From Peptococcaceae bacterium (GTDB lineage: Bacteria > Bacillota > Peptococcia > Peptococcales > Peptococcaceae): a stretch of 52,167 bases of DNA. The stretch is taken from positions 1 through 52,167 of the forward strand of contig CAAETY010000103.1 in NCBI GenBank assembly GCA_900759105.1, given 5' to 3'. The notes under the pieces were generated by a model that was not told the DNA's origin, ran no database searches, and saw nothing but the letters and a program-made list of their open reading frames with translations. A program made the translations under genes and the position numbers. Positions 42,756 to 52,077 of this stretch are shown here, piece after piece; position 1 is the first letter of the stretch, and the number at the start of each line of letters is the position of its first letter.

Positions 42756-44690
42756 TTATTTCTTTCCGTATTGCTTTCTGCGGGATAACATCCACATTAA
42801 GCCAATCAAGCACATCCCTGCCAAGGAGATGATTGCACCGGTTACCCACCAATCAAGGTGTGTCGTATCACCGGTTTGTGGGGTGCTACGATCGGAACCG
42901 GTGGTATCCGGCTTTGTTACCGTTGGCTTGGTGGTTTTGGTGTTGCTTGTTCTTGTCGTGCTTGGCTTGGTTGTTGTCGGTTTGGTGGTGCTTGGAGTGG
43001 TTATCGCTACATTCTTCCCGGTATTGGTAATAGTGCATACCGTACCGGTTGTTTTGGATGTCTTGGTATAGCCTGTCGGTACGGTTGGTTCGTCAACCGT
43101 CCACTTGTAGCTTTTGTCCAAGTCCTTCCAAGTATAGCTCCAGTTGTTGTTGGCATCCAATTGCACCGGTGCGCCGTACGCGCTGCCATTACGATAAAGC
43201 TGCATGTTGACGGATTTTGGACGGCTGCTTGCTTTGTCGCTTGCCCACACCTTATTAACCGTTAAGGTTGCGGTTTCAACCTTTTGCGTGGTGTTCGTAA
43301 AAATAGGCACCAATCCGTTGTACGCCTCGCCGTTTTTCTTCCAAGAAGAATCAATCTTCAATACAGCATTCTTGCCGCTTGCCAAAACTGTCTTGGTTAC
43401 TGTTACGGTCAATTCGTAGGTCGTTGTGTCGTATCTAACATTCTTATTGTCGCCTTGAAGCTCGGTTAAGGTATAAACGTAAGTTCCTTCTTCTTTGAAG
43501 GTCAGTGGATTAAAGGTTACCACTCGACCCAAATTGTTTTTGGTTTCAACAATGTTACCGGAGCTATCTTTGAGCAACAGGCTAAAGCTTGCATCCTCCG
43601 GTCTGCCATCATCCAAGGTTACTTCTGCGCCAACCGGTAAAATCACACTTGCAATCGAATCGGCATCGGTAATTTCCGTATGGCTAAAGCTCACCGCATA
43701 GGATGGACTTTGGTTGGTGCTAAAATCCAGCACTTGGTCATCCGCCGCAGTAAATTTATCAGTATCTGAAATCAATACCTCACGCAAGGTATATTTTTGA
43801 CGATCGTTAATCATCGTAATAGTATGCTTAGCGGTGTCAAGCGTAAAGGTACGAAGTGGCTTTTTGCCCGGAGTAATGTCCCCTTCATAGAGTTCATAAT
43901 ACACATCCGGCGTCTTGCCAATATACGCAGACTTGCCGTCAGCACGATACCACTTGTCGTCAATGTTCACATTTACCACATAACGTGCGGCGGTGGCATC
44001 ATTGCCACAAACAAGCAAATGCTGCATTTGCACGTTGGATTGAGTTTTGCATTTGCTGCCATCGTAAAGATTCAGCTTGAAATTCTTCGGTGCCGGATTC
44101 ACCTTTGCTTTGGCGAGTAATTCATTCATTGGCGCCACCAGCGCGGTATTTGGGGTTTGCGTGTCTGTTAATTTCCAAACAGCGGCTTGTGTCACTTGAA
44201 TGTCATAAAGGTCTTTTAAGCGGGATTGGTCGCCCATGTTATATTTTTTCTTGTATAACATAGGGTCGCCGGTCACGCCCTTCCAGCCACCCCCATAGTA
44301 AGGGTAGCCATTCCAGACAACATCAAGCACATCATCATAAAGGGTCAATGGCGCACTTGGCTTGGTAGCAAGTGCCTTGTAGCCGTTTGCACTTTGATCC
44401 GCCGCCAATTCATAACCGCTCACGCCTTGAGATGGCGGCACGGTTTTGGTTGCGTTGTAGCAGTAAGCAACTTGCCCCTCACTTGCTCCTGCATTTTTGA
44501 AGCGTAAATCCATCATTCCCGGGATTTCAACAACGCCACCGTTTTTATTGGTGAGCCCTTGTGCATTGCTGTAAGCGGAGCTGCCGCTTGCACTCACACC
44601 TCTGCCTGTCGCCATTGCGGTAACGCTGCTTCCAAAAACGCCAACGAGAAAAATCGCAAGCGTTAGGATAGCTACCGTTCTCTTTTTCAT
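42756..44690 (-). CDS. Thioester-domain and Cna_B adhesin with sortase signal
   Basis: A 644-residue surface adhesin. Signal peptide (1-28); a thioester domain (about 50-280) with C77 in VAYCYN and Q168 in VTQAAVW, the pair that forms an internal Cys-Gln thioester for covalent host binding; a pilin-like isopeptide domain (about 310-470, TYVYTLTELQGDNKNVRYDTT); a Cna_B domain (about 480-545, LTVNKVWASD..WTVDEP); a Thr/Lys/Pro-rich stalk; and a sorting signal STPQTGD with a membrane helix and RRKQYGKK tail. The usual Leu before P-x-T-G is absent. Start chosen at 44690 (nine bases after GAGGAG). Confidence 0.88.
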   Translation of the reverse strand: MKKRTVAILTLAIFLVGVFGSSVTAMATGRGVSASGSSAYSNAQGLTNKNGGVVEIPGMMDLRFKNAGASEGQVAYCYNATKTVPPSQGVSGYELAADQSANGYKALATKPSAPLTLYDDVLDVVWNGYPYYGGGWKGVTGDPMLYKKKYNMGDQSRLKDLYDIQVTQAAVWKLTDTQTPNTALVAPMNELLAKAKVNPAPKNFKLNLYDGSKCKTQSNVQMQHLLVCGNDATAARYVVNVNIDDKWYRADGKSAYIGKTPDVYYELYEGDITPGKKPLRTFTLDTAKHTITMINDRQKYTLREVLISDTDKFTAADDQVLDFSTNQSPSYAVSFSHTEITDADSIASVILPVGAEVTLDDGRPEDASFSLLLKDSSGNIVETKNNLGRVVTFNPLTFKEEGTYVYTLTELQGDNKNVRYDTTTYELTVTVTKTVLASGKNAVLKIDSSWKKNGEAYNGLVPIFTNTTQKVETATLTVNKVWASDKASSRPKSVNMQLYRNGSAYGAPVQLDANNNWSYTWKDLDKSYKWTVDEPTVPTGYTKTSKTTGTVCTITNTGKNVAITTPSTTKPTTTKPSTTRTSNTKTTKPTVTKPDTTGSDRSTPQTGDTTHLDWWVTGAIISLAGMCLIGLMWMLSRRKQYGKK

Positions 44691-44828
44691 TGTCTTCATC
44701 TCCTCTTCGTTTTCTCGAGATGCTTCATCGGTCCATTTCATCACGTTTATTCATATATTGAACATCCGCCTTATATCCTCAATCATAGGTCCGGGCATAT
44801 CAATCTCGAAAATATCATTTGAATTTGC

Positions 44829-44845
44829 TTGTGCCATTCGCACAA
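44829..44845. repeat. Short inverted repeat in the adhesin leader
   Basis: TTGTGC (44829-44834) and GCACAA (44840-44845) flank five bases, downstream of the adhesin promoter. Confidence 0.4.
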
Positions 44846-44861
44846 TCCAACAATTACATTC

Positions 44862-44890
44862 ATTATACAGTAAAAACTATCAATAAGCAA
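44862..44890 (-). promoter_or_regulatory. Promoter of the adhesin gene
   Basis: On the minus strand TTGCTT (44885-44890) and a perfect TATAAT (44862-44867) have a 17-bp spacer, about 170 bp before the start, giving a long leader. Confidence 0.6.
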
Positions 44891-44901
44891 TCAAACAGTG
44901 G

Positions 44902-44928
44902 TTGCTTGCAAAAATACGATGCAAGCAA
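44902..44928. repeat. Inverted repeat upstream of the adhesin promoter
   Basis: TTGCTTGCA and TGCAAGCAA flank nine bases just upstream of the -35 region; a likely regulator site. The rest of the gap 44691-45076 shows no gene. Confidence 0.45.
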
Positions 44929-45076
44929 ATCCTGTTTAATACGCCTTTTTCGCCGACGGCTACGCACAAGGCGAAATATATGCGCAATAGACACAGATTA
45001 TTTCTTTGAGTAATATCTATTCATTTCTATATTTAGGCGTTTCCGCTTATGTCCACAACCATATAGCATGCCGACA

Positions 45077-45114
45077 CAAAAAATAGCGTCTCCCACCTTT
45101 GTGAGAGACGCTAT
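45077..45114 (-). terminator. Terminator after the small wHTH gene
   Basis: ATAGCGTCTC/GAGACGCTAT forms a long stem on the minus strand with T6 downstream. Confidence 0.85.
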
Positions 45115-45117
45115 CGG

Positions 45118-45381
45118 TTAGCCAATATAATGCAAGATAACACGACGGCTTTCATCGGTGGCACGATAATAGATTACCAATGCCCCGGCACCATCCAAGG
45201 TTACACCGTCTTCAACCAGTAAGCCGTTTTTTTCTGCGGTCATCAGTGCTTGTACCACGGCATTTTTGCGAAGGCCGCGCATCCTACCGTAGCGTGGTGC
45301 CAACGCCGCAATGACCTCATCGGCACAGGCACGCTCGTTTTCGGTGAAGTGCTTCAATATGGCGAAATTAAGCGGCATCAT
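45118..45381 (-). CDS. Small winged-helix-like protein, function unknown
   Basis: An 87-residue protein from the ATG at 45381 (after GAGGTG). It overlaps the permease gene by 14 bases. The helical pattern and the end (RKNAVVQALMTAEKNGLLVED) look like a small winged helix, but I do not recognise a family. Coupling suggests it is co-expressed with the DMT permease. Confidence 0.65.
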   Translation of the reverse strand: MMPLNFAILKHFTENERACADEVIAALAPRYGRMRGLRKNAVVQALMTAEKNGLLVEDGVTLDGAGALVIYYRATDESRRVILHYIG

Positions 45382-46450
45382 GCGTATCACCTCGTTTCAA
45401 AAGCGCCAGCGGATTGACGGCGATAATGAAAATGCCCAGCACCATCACAATCGCAGAGACCCAGCCAACCAGCGGAATATCCCATCCCGCTTGCCCGAAG
45501 CCAAGCCCCAAAATCAGCCAACAAAAGAGCGGCCCCCAAAAGGCATAGGTTGCATTGCACGCCATACCAAGGGCAGCACCACACATACTGTTGCCCTTGA
45601 ACCAAAGGCTATAGGCAAACATTGCAAAAAATCCACTCAGCGCAAAGGCCCAAAGGGATGCGCCGTCTGTCAGCGCCTGTCCAAAAAAGTGCCACGCATA
45701 GCCTAAACCTTCACCCGAAGAAACTGAAAGCAACGGGAGCACCACCAGCACATTGGAGAGCACCCCTACAAACTGACGCAGGGTAATGCCAATTTGATAA
45801 TCCAGCATCGCTGTGCTATAGCCGGCCACACAGCCCTCAAGTCCCCAAATAAACGCCGCCATAAATGCCATCACTATGCCAACAATCATATTTTCGGAAG
45901 CACCGGCACCCAAACTATTACCGGCAATCATCACACTTGCACAAAAACAGACAACAATCCCCAGTATAGTACGTGCTCCCAAGGGCTGCTTGTAGAGCAT
46001 GCGTGCTAAAATAGCACCAATTGCCGGACAAAGTCCGGTAATTGGAATCACAATCGACCCTGCCTTTTGCAGCGCAATCACATATGCCGTCCCTGCCAGT
46101 GGTCCACTCAAAAGCCCTAGGAGCATGAGATTTCGCCCCGGCTTTGTGCAGATGCTCCGAAAACAATCTGTAAACTTTCCTTGTATCGCAGCAAGGCTGA
46201 TACTGGTAAGCGCACTGAAAAAATACATCGTCGTACTGCCCAGGGCGCCAATGATATACGTCACAGTAAACGCAGACAGCGTATCCGTCGTCCACGTTGC
46301 CCACACGCCGCGCCCCATCCCGAGGTTCAAAAAGGCCGTAAACAGCCCGTAACAAATCCCGGATATGACGGCCACGGCAATCCCTTTTTGATAAAATTGT
46401 CGGTCCAAGGCCTGTTTCATTTTTAGTGCCTTTTCTTTGCTGTCACTCAT
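45368..46450 (-). CDS. EamA/DMT-superfamily permease
   Basis: A 360-residue protein with about ten membrane helices in two EamA halves (GISYGLFTAFLNLG-like start and LWAFALSGFFAMFAYSLWFKG later). DMT permeases export or import amino acids, purines or other metabolites; the substrate is unknown. Transcribed from the same strand as the AlkP hydrolase of cassette 2 but separated by a terminator. AAAGGAG precedes the ATG. Confidence 0.82.
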   Translation of the reverse strand: MSDSKEKALKMKQALDRQFYQKGIAVAVISGICYGLFTAFLNLGMGRGVWATWTTDTLSAFTVTYIIGALGSTTMYFFSALTSISLAAIQGKFTDCFRSICTKPGRNLMLLGLLSGPLAGTAYVIALQKAGSIVIPITGLCPAIGAILARMLYKQPLGARTILGIVVCFCASVMIAGNSLGAGASENMIVGIVMAFMAAFIWGLEGCVAGYSTAMLDYQIGITLRQFVGVLSNVLVVLPLLSVSSGEGLGYAWHFFGQALTDGASLWAFALSGFFAMFAYSLWFKGNSMCGAALGMACNATYAFWGPLFCWLILGLGFGQAGWDIPLVGWVSAIVMVLGIFIIAVNPLALLKRGDTHDAA

Positions 46451-46488
46451 GACTGCCTACTCCTTTACTAATCGTGCGGTTAATATTC

Positions 46489-46522
46489 AAAAGAAGCAGA
46501 CCGTTTTATGGATCTGCTTCTT
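46489..46522 (-). terminator. Terminator after anion cassette 2
   Basis: AAGAAGCAGA/TCTGCTTCTT stem followed by TTTT on the minus strand, after the hydrolase stop. Confidence 0.75.
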
Positions 46523-46559
46523 ATGGGCAATATTAAATGGTTGTATGTTTATGAACGAA

Positions 46560-48605
46560 TTAGAATTCTTCGCTGAGGATTTGGTAAACCGGTGCCCCTT
46601 CACATTGTGCAGGGAAGCGAACGCCCAGTAATGCTGCAACAGTAGGGGTTACGTCTACTTGACGAATGGTACGAGGGGTCTTAAAGTTTTCCTTGACGCC
46701 AGGACCAGCTGCAATAAAGAGTGGGGATACGGAGGTGTTGAAGTACCCTTCGGAGGTGGACAAGCTGTCACCGTGGAGACGGTTGAAGCCTTCTTCGATG
46801 GAGAAGAAAATATCACCGCATTCAGGACCATTCACACCAATCAACACGCCATCCTTGTTGCGCAAGCAGATGCCAATAACACGTCTGCCGGTTGCCGGGT
46901 CACGGTAATTGTAAAGGTCGTTGATAATTTGTTCTTCGAGTGCATATTTATCAGCCGGGTCTACAATGCCGTATTTGTCGCGACCCTTGAGGTTGATGTA
47001 AATATAGTTGGAACGAATTTGTACGGCACGGGTCTTTTCCCAGTCAACGTCACCGGTGCTATTACCGTTTTCGTCTTTCTTCATAACAGTATAACCGAGC
47101 TGTTCCATAATTGGAACATTCAAACCGCCATATTCACCGATAAGTGGTGGAACTTCTTCCCCGACAATCAAACCGTGGTCGCTGACAATGAGAACGGTCC
47201 AGTCTTCATCAAGGAAGTGCAAGAAACGGCCAAGATAATCGTCAGTTTGACGATATACGTCTACGATGCATGCTTGATAATCCTTTTCGTTGGTGTGCTT
47301 CCATGGTTCGAGGGTCTTACCCAAGTGCCAGAGCTGGTGACCAGCGCAGTCAACGTTATGCAAGTGGCTGAACATGACTTCATAGCCACCGTTTTCTGCC
47401 AAGTAGTTCAAGCAATCAGCTTGCCATTCGCAGTAGTGATCCCAAGATGGAATGAATACGTCACGAACGAGGTCTACTTCTTCCCCGCCAATGAGGGATA
47501 CTGGAGGTACCGGGCCAACGTTTTTCACGATATCTTGATAAAGGTCCTTGGTATGCCAGAGCATGTCATTGGTGGTATCCAATGCATTGGAAATCCACAT
47601 ACGAACCATGGTCCCCTTTGGATCCAATTCAAGAATCTTGTAGGAACGGCAAGCAGGCTTAGTTTCTTCCTTCTTGGTTACATCGTCAATAGCAGTGACG
47701 ATTTTGCCGTTAGGAACCACAACGATTGGTTCGGTAGCCTTTTTGTTCTTGTAAACAGCAACGCTATCATATTCGCCGGCTTCATTCTTGAGAAGCAATG
47801 CAGGACGGCGAGTGAAACCACTGGAAGTCAAAATAGTGAATTCGAGTGCGCCTTCCGGAGCGTTTTTCCAGCCTTCAGCAGGCTTCAATGGGGAGTTAAC
47901 GATGTCATAAGCAACCTTTGCACCAATCATCATTTCGGTGTCTTCGAGGCTCATGATAGGGGTACGGATTTCGCCGCCCTTACGTGCTTCATCGCCCCAC
48001 CAGAGTTCCATCATTTCATCATCGTTGTCACCAACAACCATATCGTCAATATCGGTCATGATGCAACCAACACCGGCTGGCTTTTCTACACGTGGTGCAT
48101 AGTCAACCTTTTCAATGTCAGGTGTTGCTACAATGATTTTTTCCCAGTCCATTTGCGCTACACCCATGTTTACAGAGCCCGGTTGGGTCCCGTCAACAAC
48201 GTGCAAAAGTGGACTTTCAGAGGATGGTGGCCAAGAAGAACCCGGCCAGTGCCATACTAAGGTCTTTTTGCCCGCTTCGGTGGTAACGTTCCACATTTGT
48301 TCAGCTTCGCAATGGCGAGAGTCCATATTGTAAACAACCGCATCCAAGCTTTCCGGGGATTGACGCCAATAGCAGGTAATGCCGTGAGTCCCAGGATAAG
48401 CGCCGGTAGCAAGTGTGGTCCAGCATGGAGGGGTAATGGTAGGAATCGCACCTAAAAGGTGTAAGTCATCGCGGCAAGAGCCACGATTAACAAATTTTTG
48501 CAGGTTAGGCATTTTGCCTTCATCCATTAAATGTTTGGTGATGCGGGCATCCATCCCGTCAATACCGACAACCATCAATTTTTTGGTCATTGCTTGTCTA
48601 GCCAT
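46560..48605 (-). CDS. AlkP-superfamily phosphodiesterase/hydrolase, copy 2
   Basis: A 681-residue paralogue of the enzyme at 9.6-11.6 kb. Metal and nucleophile residues match: D16 in VVGIDGMD, T58 in PTITPPCWTTLATG, DCAGH, VSDHG and the late TSVSP/HGDSLST region. No signal peptide, so it is cytoplasmic. The start at 48605 has GAAGGAG at nine bases; six codons earlier another ATG overlaps that site. The two copies differ most in the middle domain (about 180-330), so their substrates may differ. Confidence 0.8.
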   Translation of the reverse strand: MARQAMTKKLMVVGIDGMDARITKHLMDEGKMPNLQKFVNRGSCRDDLHLLGAIPTITPPCWTTLATGAYPGTHGITCYWRQSPESLDAVVYNMDSRHCEAEQMWNVTTEAGKKTLVWHWPGSSWPPSSESPLLHVVDGTQPGSVNMGVAQMDWEKIIVATPDIEKVDYAPRVEKPAGVGCIMTDIDDMVVGDNDDEMMELWWGDEARKGGEIRTPIMSLEDTEMMIGAKVAYDIVNSPLKPAEGWKNAPEGALEFTILTSSGFTRRPALLLKNEAGEYDSVAVYKNKKATEPIVVVPNGKIVTAIDDVTKKEETKPACRSYKILELDPKGTMVRMWISNALDTTNDMLWHTKDLYQDIVKNVGPVPPVSLIGGEEVDLVRDVFIPSWDHYCEWQADCLNYLAENGGYEVMFSHLHNVDCAGHQLWHLGKTLEPWKHTNEKDYQACIVDVYRQTDDYLGRFLHFLDEDWTVLIVSDHGLIVGEEVPPLIGEYGGLNVPIMEQLGYTVMKKDENGNSTGDVDWEKTRAVQIRSNYIYINLKGRDKYGIVDPADKYALEEQIINDLYNYRDPATGRRVIGICLRNKDGVLIGVNGPECGDIFFSIEEGFNRLHGDSLSTSEGYFNTSVSPLFIAAGPGVKENFKTPRTIRQVDVTPTVAALLGVRFPAQCEGAPVYQILSEEF

Positions 48606-48699
48606 GAGTATAATCTCCTTCATTATCAGTTATTTATTTTCTCCTCGACGCCGGCGCCACAATGGCGCACGCGCCGAGAAATATCATACAAATTATATC

Positions 48700-50100
48700 T
48701 TAGAGGACACCCACAATGTGCCACCAAGGAATCATCACTGCTACCAACACAACCGTTGCAGCAATCATCTTAAAGCCCAAAATCTTCATAAAGTCCACAA
48801 GCTTAATGAGCCCGAAGGAATAGAAGATCATGTAGGTCAAGTATTCATAAGGAAGCAATACTTGGTCTGCCCCCATGAACATAGTGTACATCGCGCCCAC
48901 CGGATTCATGCCAAGCCCTGCCGCAATTTGTGCAATCGGTTCGGAGAACCCTGCCAAAATTGCAAGCGGGGTCAAGAGGAAGTTCAACCCGGCAACCAAT
49001 ACATAAATAGCAACCAATACCACACTGGAATTCATATCGGACAATACCGGTACCAAAAGCTTTGCAACCAATTCGCCGATACCAAGATAACTGGATACAG
49101 TCCCGATGGACAAGCATGCGATGCAGAAGAATACCATGCTCCAGTCAACGCCCTTTACGTCTTCTTCGGTGGCAATCCTAATCCCAGGGAAGAACATCAA
49201 CCAAGGTAATACGATAAAGCCCCAGTCGAGTGCGATGCCGTGGATATTACCGGTCATCATGAATACAATCAAGGCAATGGTAAAGGCCGCACCGATTTTT
49301 TCATCGCGGCTCATCTTACCGAGCTTTGCATACTCTTCTTTGAAGTATTCTACGCCCGGTAATTTTTTCTTAGGCTTGAAGATTTTTGGTAATACGAAGA
49401 TAAATACCAAGCAGAAAATCAAATATGGGATGTTTTGCCAGAAGAATTCCAACCAAGTGGCACCATATTGTTCAGCACCCTCCGGCAGGGTCTTGTTCGC
49501 TGCGTTCCAGAGCAAATTCATGAAATATGGAGAGTAGATGAACATGCAGGATGCCCCGGCAGAAAGGCCACCGACCAACATAATAATGGCAGAGTCAATG
49601 GATTTACCGAGGTCAAAGCCCATACAAAGACCAAACGTAAATGCCGCCATCATCACCCATGCATTCCCACCGGTAACGGTATTGAGGATACAACCGACAA
49701 TAAATACGCTGTACAATAATCCATAATAGCTACCGCGCACTCGGATAAAGCACCAATACGCCATACGCTTTAACAACCCAACACGGTTTAATACCATTGC
49801 AATCATATAACCACCGATTACAACCAACGGCATTGTTTGTAACCATGCGGAGTATGCCACATCCATCGGTACCAACCCGGAAACGATATACCCAATCGGG
49901 AAGAGCATCGAAACAGCCATCAAGTGCACTTGTTCAAATGCAACCATCAAGATGCCTAAAACCGTCACCACCAAGAACATCTTTACATTGTAGGAATATG
50001 TTTCTGTTTCAGGAATTAAGAATAAGCACAACGGAACACCAATCGTAACCAACCACTTAATGATGGTCCCTTTGCTTACCTTTGTTGCTTGTGTAGACAC
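48700..50100 (-). CDS. SLC13/DASS-type anion transporter, copy 2
   Basis: A 466-residue membrane protein with about 11-12 helices, similar in layout to the transporter at 8.1-9.5 kb. VTGGNAWVMMAAFTFG and LLTPLAILAGFSEPIAQIAAGLGMNPVGA are the likely transport segments. I take the GTG at 50100 as start (after GAGGTG by six bases); the resulting STQATK start parallels the STAAQ of copy 1. It is encoded upstream of the AlkP hydrolase, the reverse of copy 1. Confidence 0.75.
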   Translation of the reverse strand: MSTQATKVSKGTIIKWLVTIGVPLCLFLIPETETYSYNVKMFLVVTVLGILMVAFEQVHLMAVSMLFPIGYIVSGLVPMDVAYSAWLQTMPLVVIGGYMIAMVLNRVGLLKRMAYWCFIRVRGSYYGLLYSVFIVGCILNTVTGGNAWVMMAAFTFGLCMGFDLGKSIDSAIIMLVGGLSAGASCMFIYSPYFMNLLWNAANKTLPEGAEQYGATWLEFFWQNIPYLIFCLVFIFVLPKIFKPKKKLPGVEYFKEEYAKLGKMSRDEKIGAAFTIALIVFMMTGNIHGIALDWGFIVLPWLMFFPGIRIATEEDVKGVDWSMVFFCIACLSIGTVSSYLGIGELVAKLLVPVLSDMNSSVVLVAIYVLVAGLNFLLTPLAILAGFSEPIAQIAAGLGMNPVGAMYTMFMGADQVLLPYEYLTYMIFYSFGLIKLVDFMKILGFKMIAATVVLVAVMIPWWHIVGVL

Positions 50101-50168
50101 ACTTTTCACCTCTATTTTTCTTTTTTTCAGCAAAACTTCGTTTCATGATACGTTCTTTACTTGCGTTT

Positions 50169-50197
50169 ATTATATGCATAATTTACACTTATGGTAA
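50169..50197 (-). promoter_or_regulatory. Promoter of anion cassette 2 with overlapping LysR dyad
   Basis: On the minus strand TTACCA (50192-50197) and a perfect TATAAT (50169-50174) have a 17-bp spacer. CATAA-N7-TTATG at 50177-50193, a T-N11-A type LysR dyad, lies inside the spacer. Confidence 0.5.
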
Positions 50198-50294
50198 TAA
50201 TCAAAAAACCATGTGGGATATATAAAAACCTTTTTGAAAAGCAATTTTCATGCTATAATAGTCCCAATCTTATTCATTGACAGAGGTGTTTACA

Positions 50295-51086
50295 ATGAAA
50301 TTTGAACAATTGCGATATTTTCAAGAGGCATGCAAGTACGGTTCTATTTCAGTAGCAGCGGAACACAACTATATTTCTCAACCATCCTTTAGTGCTGCCA
50401 TCACAAAATTGGAAAAGGAGCTGGGTGTCACCCTTCTCAATCGCAATAGCAGAGGCGTCACGCCAACCACTGCCGGCAAAGCCATCCTTGAAAAAATCCA
50501 GGGCATCTTTGAGCTTGTAAATGATATTAACGGCATTGCCTACGCCCATTCTGCGAGTGGCGTTGTGCAGCTTGCAACGATCCCCTGCCTTTGTGATAGA
50601 ATCCTGCCCTTGGCCGTGAAAGCCGCCAACTCGCAAAACCTTCCGATTAACATCTCCATCCACTGCGCCGAAAGCCATGAAATCTACCATCAGGTTCTCT
50701 CCGGTACTGCTTCCTTGGGCATCATCTTTGCATCCGATGAAGTGCAAAGCCCGGAAGTCATCTTTACGCCCCTTTTTGATGATGAATACGTGCTCTATGT
50801 CGGCCCCTATTCCCCTTATTGGGATGCCGAATCCATTACCATCGCGGAAGCCATGCAGCAGCCCTATATCGCTTACCGTCAGGAATTTCTCAAAAACAAC
50901 GGTGGCGTTACCGACATTTTCAAGGGTATGCGTCCAAACATTGCACTCCGCACCGATGAACTCGAATCCATCAAAAAAATAATTACCGAGGACAATTATG
51001 TGGCCTTCTATCACCGCTTTATGACGGCCGATGACGTCTATATCAAGGCAGGGCTCATCCGTTCCTTGCCAATATCGGACTTTTGA
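50295..51086 (+). CDS. LysR family regulator with apparent 3' frameshift
   Basis: A LysR protein with intact N-terminal HTH (KYGSISVAAEHNYISQPSFSAAI) and most of the effector domain. It starts at the ATG at 50295 after GAGGTG. It stops at 51086, giving 263 residues, but the next frame continues with RTFEAKTHIGTIESTRYKPS and AADRAFLDILK to a stop at 51204. Restoring the frame near 51069-51075 (one surplus base) gives about 302 residues, the usual length. Divergent from anion cassette 2. Either the mutation truncates the last 40 residues or it is a sequence error. Confidence 0.8.
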   Translation: MKFEQLRYFQEACKYGSISVAAEHNYISQPSFSAAITKLEKELGVTLLNRNSRGVTPTTAGKAILEKIQGIFELVNDINGIAYAHSASGVVQLATIPCLCDRILPLAVKAANSQNLPINISIHCAESHEIYHQVLSGTASLGIIFASDEVQSPEVIFTPLFDDEYVLYVGPYSPYWDAESITIAEAMQQPYIAYRQEFLKNNGGVTDIFKGMRPNIALRTDELESIKKIITEDNYVAFYHRFMTADDVYIKAGLIRSLPISDF

Positions 51087-51204
51087 AGCCAAAACCCACA
51101 TCGGCACCATCGAAAGCACCCGCTACAAGCCATCTGCCGCGGACCGTGCCTTTTTGGACATTCTAAAGGTTGCCGTTCAGGATACGCTCCATGCGATGGA
51201 ATAA
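51070..51204 (+). pseudogene. Out-of-frame 3' remainder of the LysR gene
   Basis: This stretch encodes the missing C-terminal part of the upstream LysR protein in a shifted frame, ending with TAA at 51202-51204. It has no start of its own. Confidence 0.65.
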
Positions 51205-51213
51205 CGCTATGAC

Positions 51214-51261
51214 AAAAAAATCCCATTCGCACAGCCAACGCTGTACGAATGGGATTTTTTT
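51214..51261. terminator. Bidirectional terminator
   Basis: A 16-bp perfect inverted repeat (AAAAAAATCCCATTCG and its complement) lies between the convergent LysR and TauE/SafE genes. Confidence 0.9.
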
Positions 51262-51982
51262 AATGTGCAAGCATGACGATGCCGTTCAGCACCATGACGC
51301 CGCATATGATTCGACGCATGGTGAGGGCATCCATATGAGTGACAAGCTTTTTTGCGATAAGGAGCCCAACGCCCATAAAAACAATACCGAGCGCAGTATA
51401 GCCAAAGAGCTCTGCGCGCATCATGCCGTTTAAGCTGCGCAGGAGCACATCAATACTGGCAACAATGACCCCCAAGCTTTGAATGGTGCCGAGGTATTCC
51501 TCCTTGCTGTTGGTGGCTTCAAGGAAAAACGCCGCCATCAGCGGGCCACCGACGCCAAAGCTCCCCATAATTAAACCGCTCAACGCCGCCATCACTGCCA
51601 TTGAGGAAAAGCTCGCCTTTACATGAATAATCCGCTGCCCCCACAAAAGATAAATCGCCATAGCGATAAACATGATGCCCATGAGGGTGTACCAAATCGG
51701 AGAATCACCGACCTTTTTCAGCACAAGGATACTCAAAAATTCCATGCCGACAAATACAGCAAGCCAACGCGGTACCCACTTCCAATCGATGTATTTTCGG
51801 TAAATATAGGCATTGGCGGCAGATAACACCAGCCACATCATGGATGCCAACACAAGGGATTTTGTGTATCCGAAAATATAGGGAAATACCATCAGCACCA
51901 TCATGCCAAAGGCAAATCCGCTTACGCCTTGAACGATTGCCGCGATCAAGACAATGGTGCAAAATGCAACAATATTCATCAT
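51260..51982 (-). CDS. TauE/SafE family permease
   Basis: A 240-residue membrane protein with about seven to eight helices and the TauE family's ALSGLIMGSFGVGGPLMAAFFL and GVSGFAFGMM segments. Members export sulfite, sulfonates or other anions. In this window it sits next to anion cassette 2, which could mean that a sulfur anion is released there, but they lack a common operon. GGAAGGAAG precedes the ATG. Confidence 0.83.
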   Translation of the reverse strand: MMNIVAFCTIVLIAAIVQGVSGFAFGMMVLMVFPYIFGYTKSLVLASMMWLVLSAANAYIYRKYIDWKWVPRWLAVFVGMEFLSILVLKKVGDSPIWYTLMGIMFIAMAIYLLWGQRIIHVKASFSSMAVMAALSGLIMGSFGVGGPLMAAFFLEATNSKEEYLGTIQSLGVIVASIDVLLRSLNGMMRAELFGYTALGIVFMGVGLLIAKKLVTHMDALTMRRIICGVMVLNGIVMLAH

Positions 51983-52077
51983 GTGTATGCGCTTCCTTCC
52001 CTTTTTTAATCAATACTTGCTTGTATTGTACCACAGAAAAATCCACTGTTTCTGTACATCCCCATTTAACTGTAATA

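Noticed and set aside
46659..48260. A 533-codon open frame on the plus strand opposite the copy 2 hydrolase
   Set aside because: It lies entirely antisense to a gene with clear catalytic motifs, starts without a ribosome binding site, and the encoded residues show no domain; it follows from the codon usage of the minus-strand gene.
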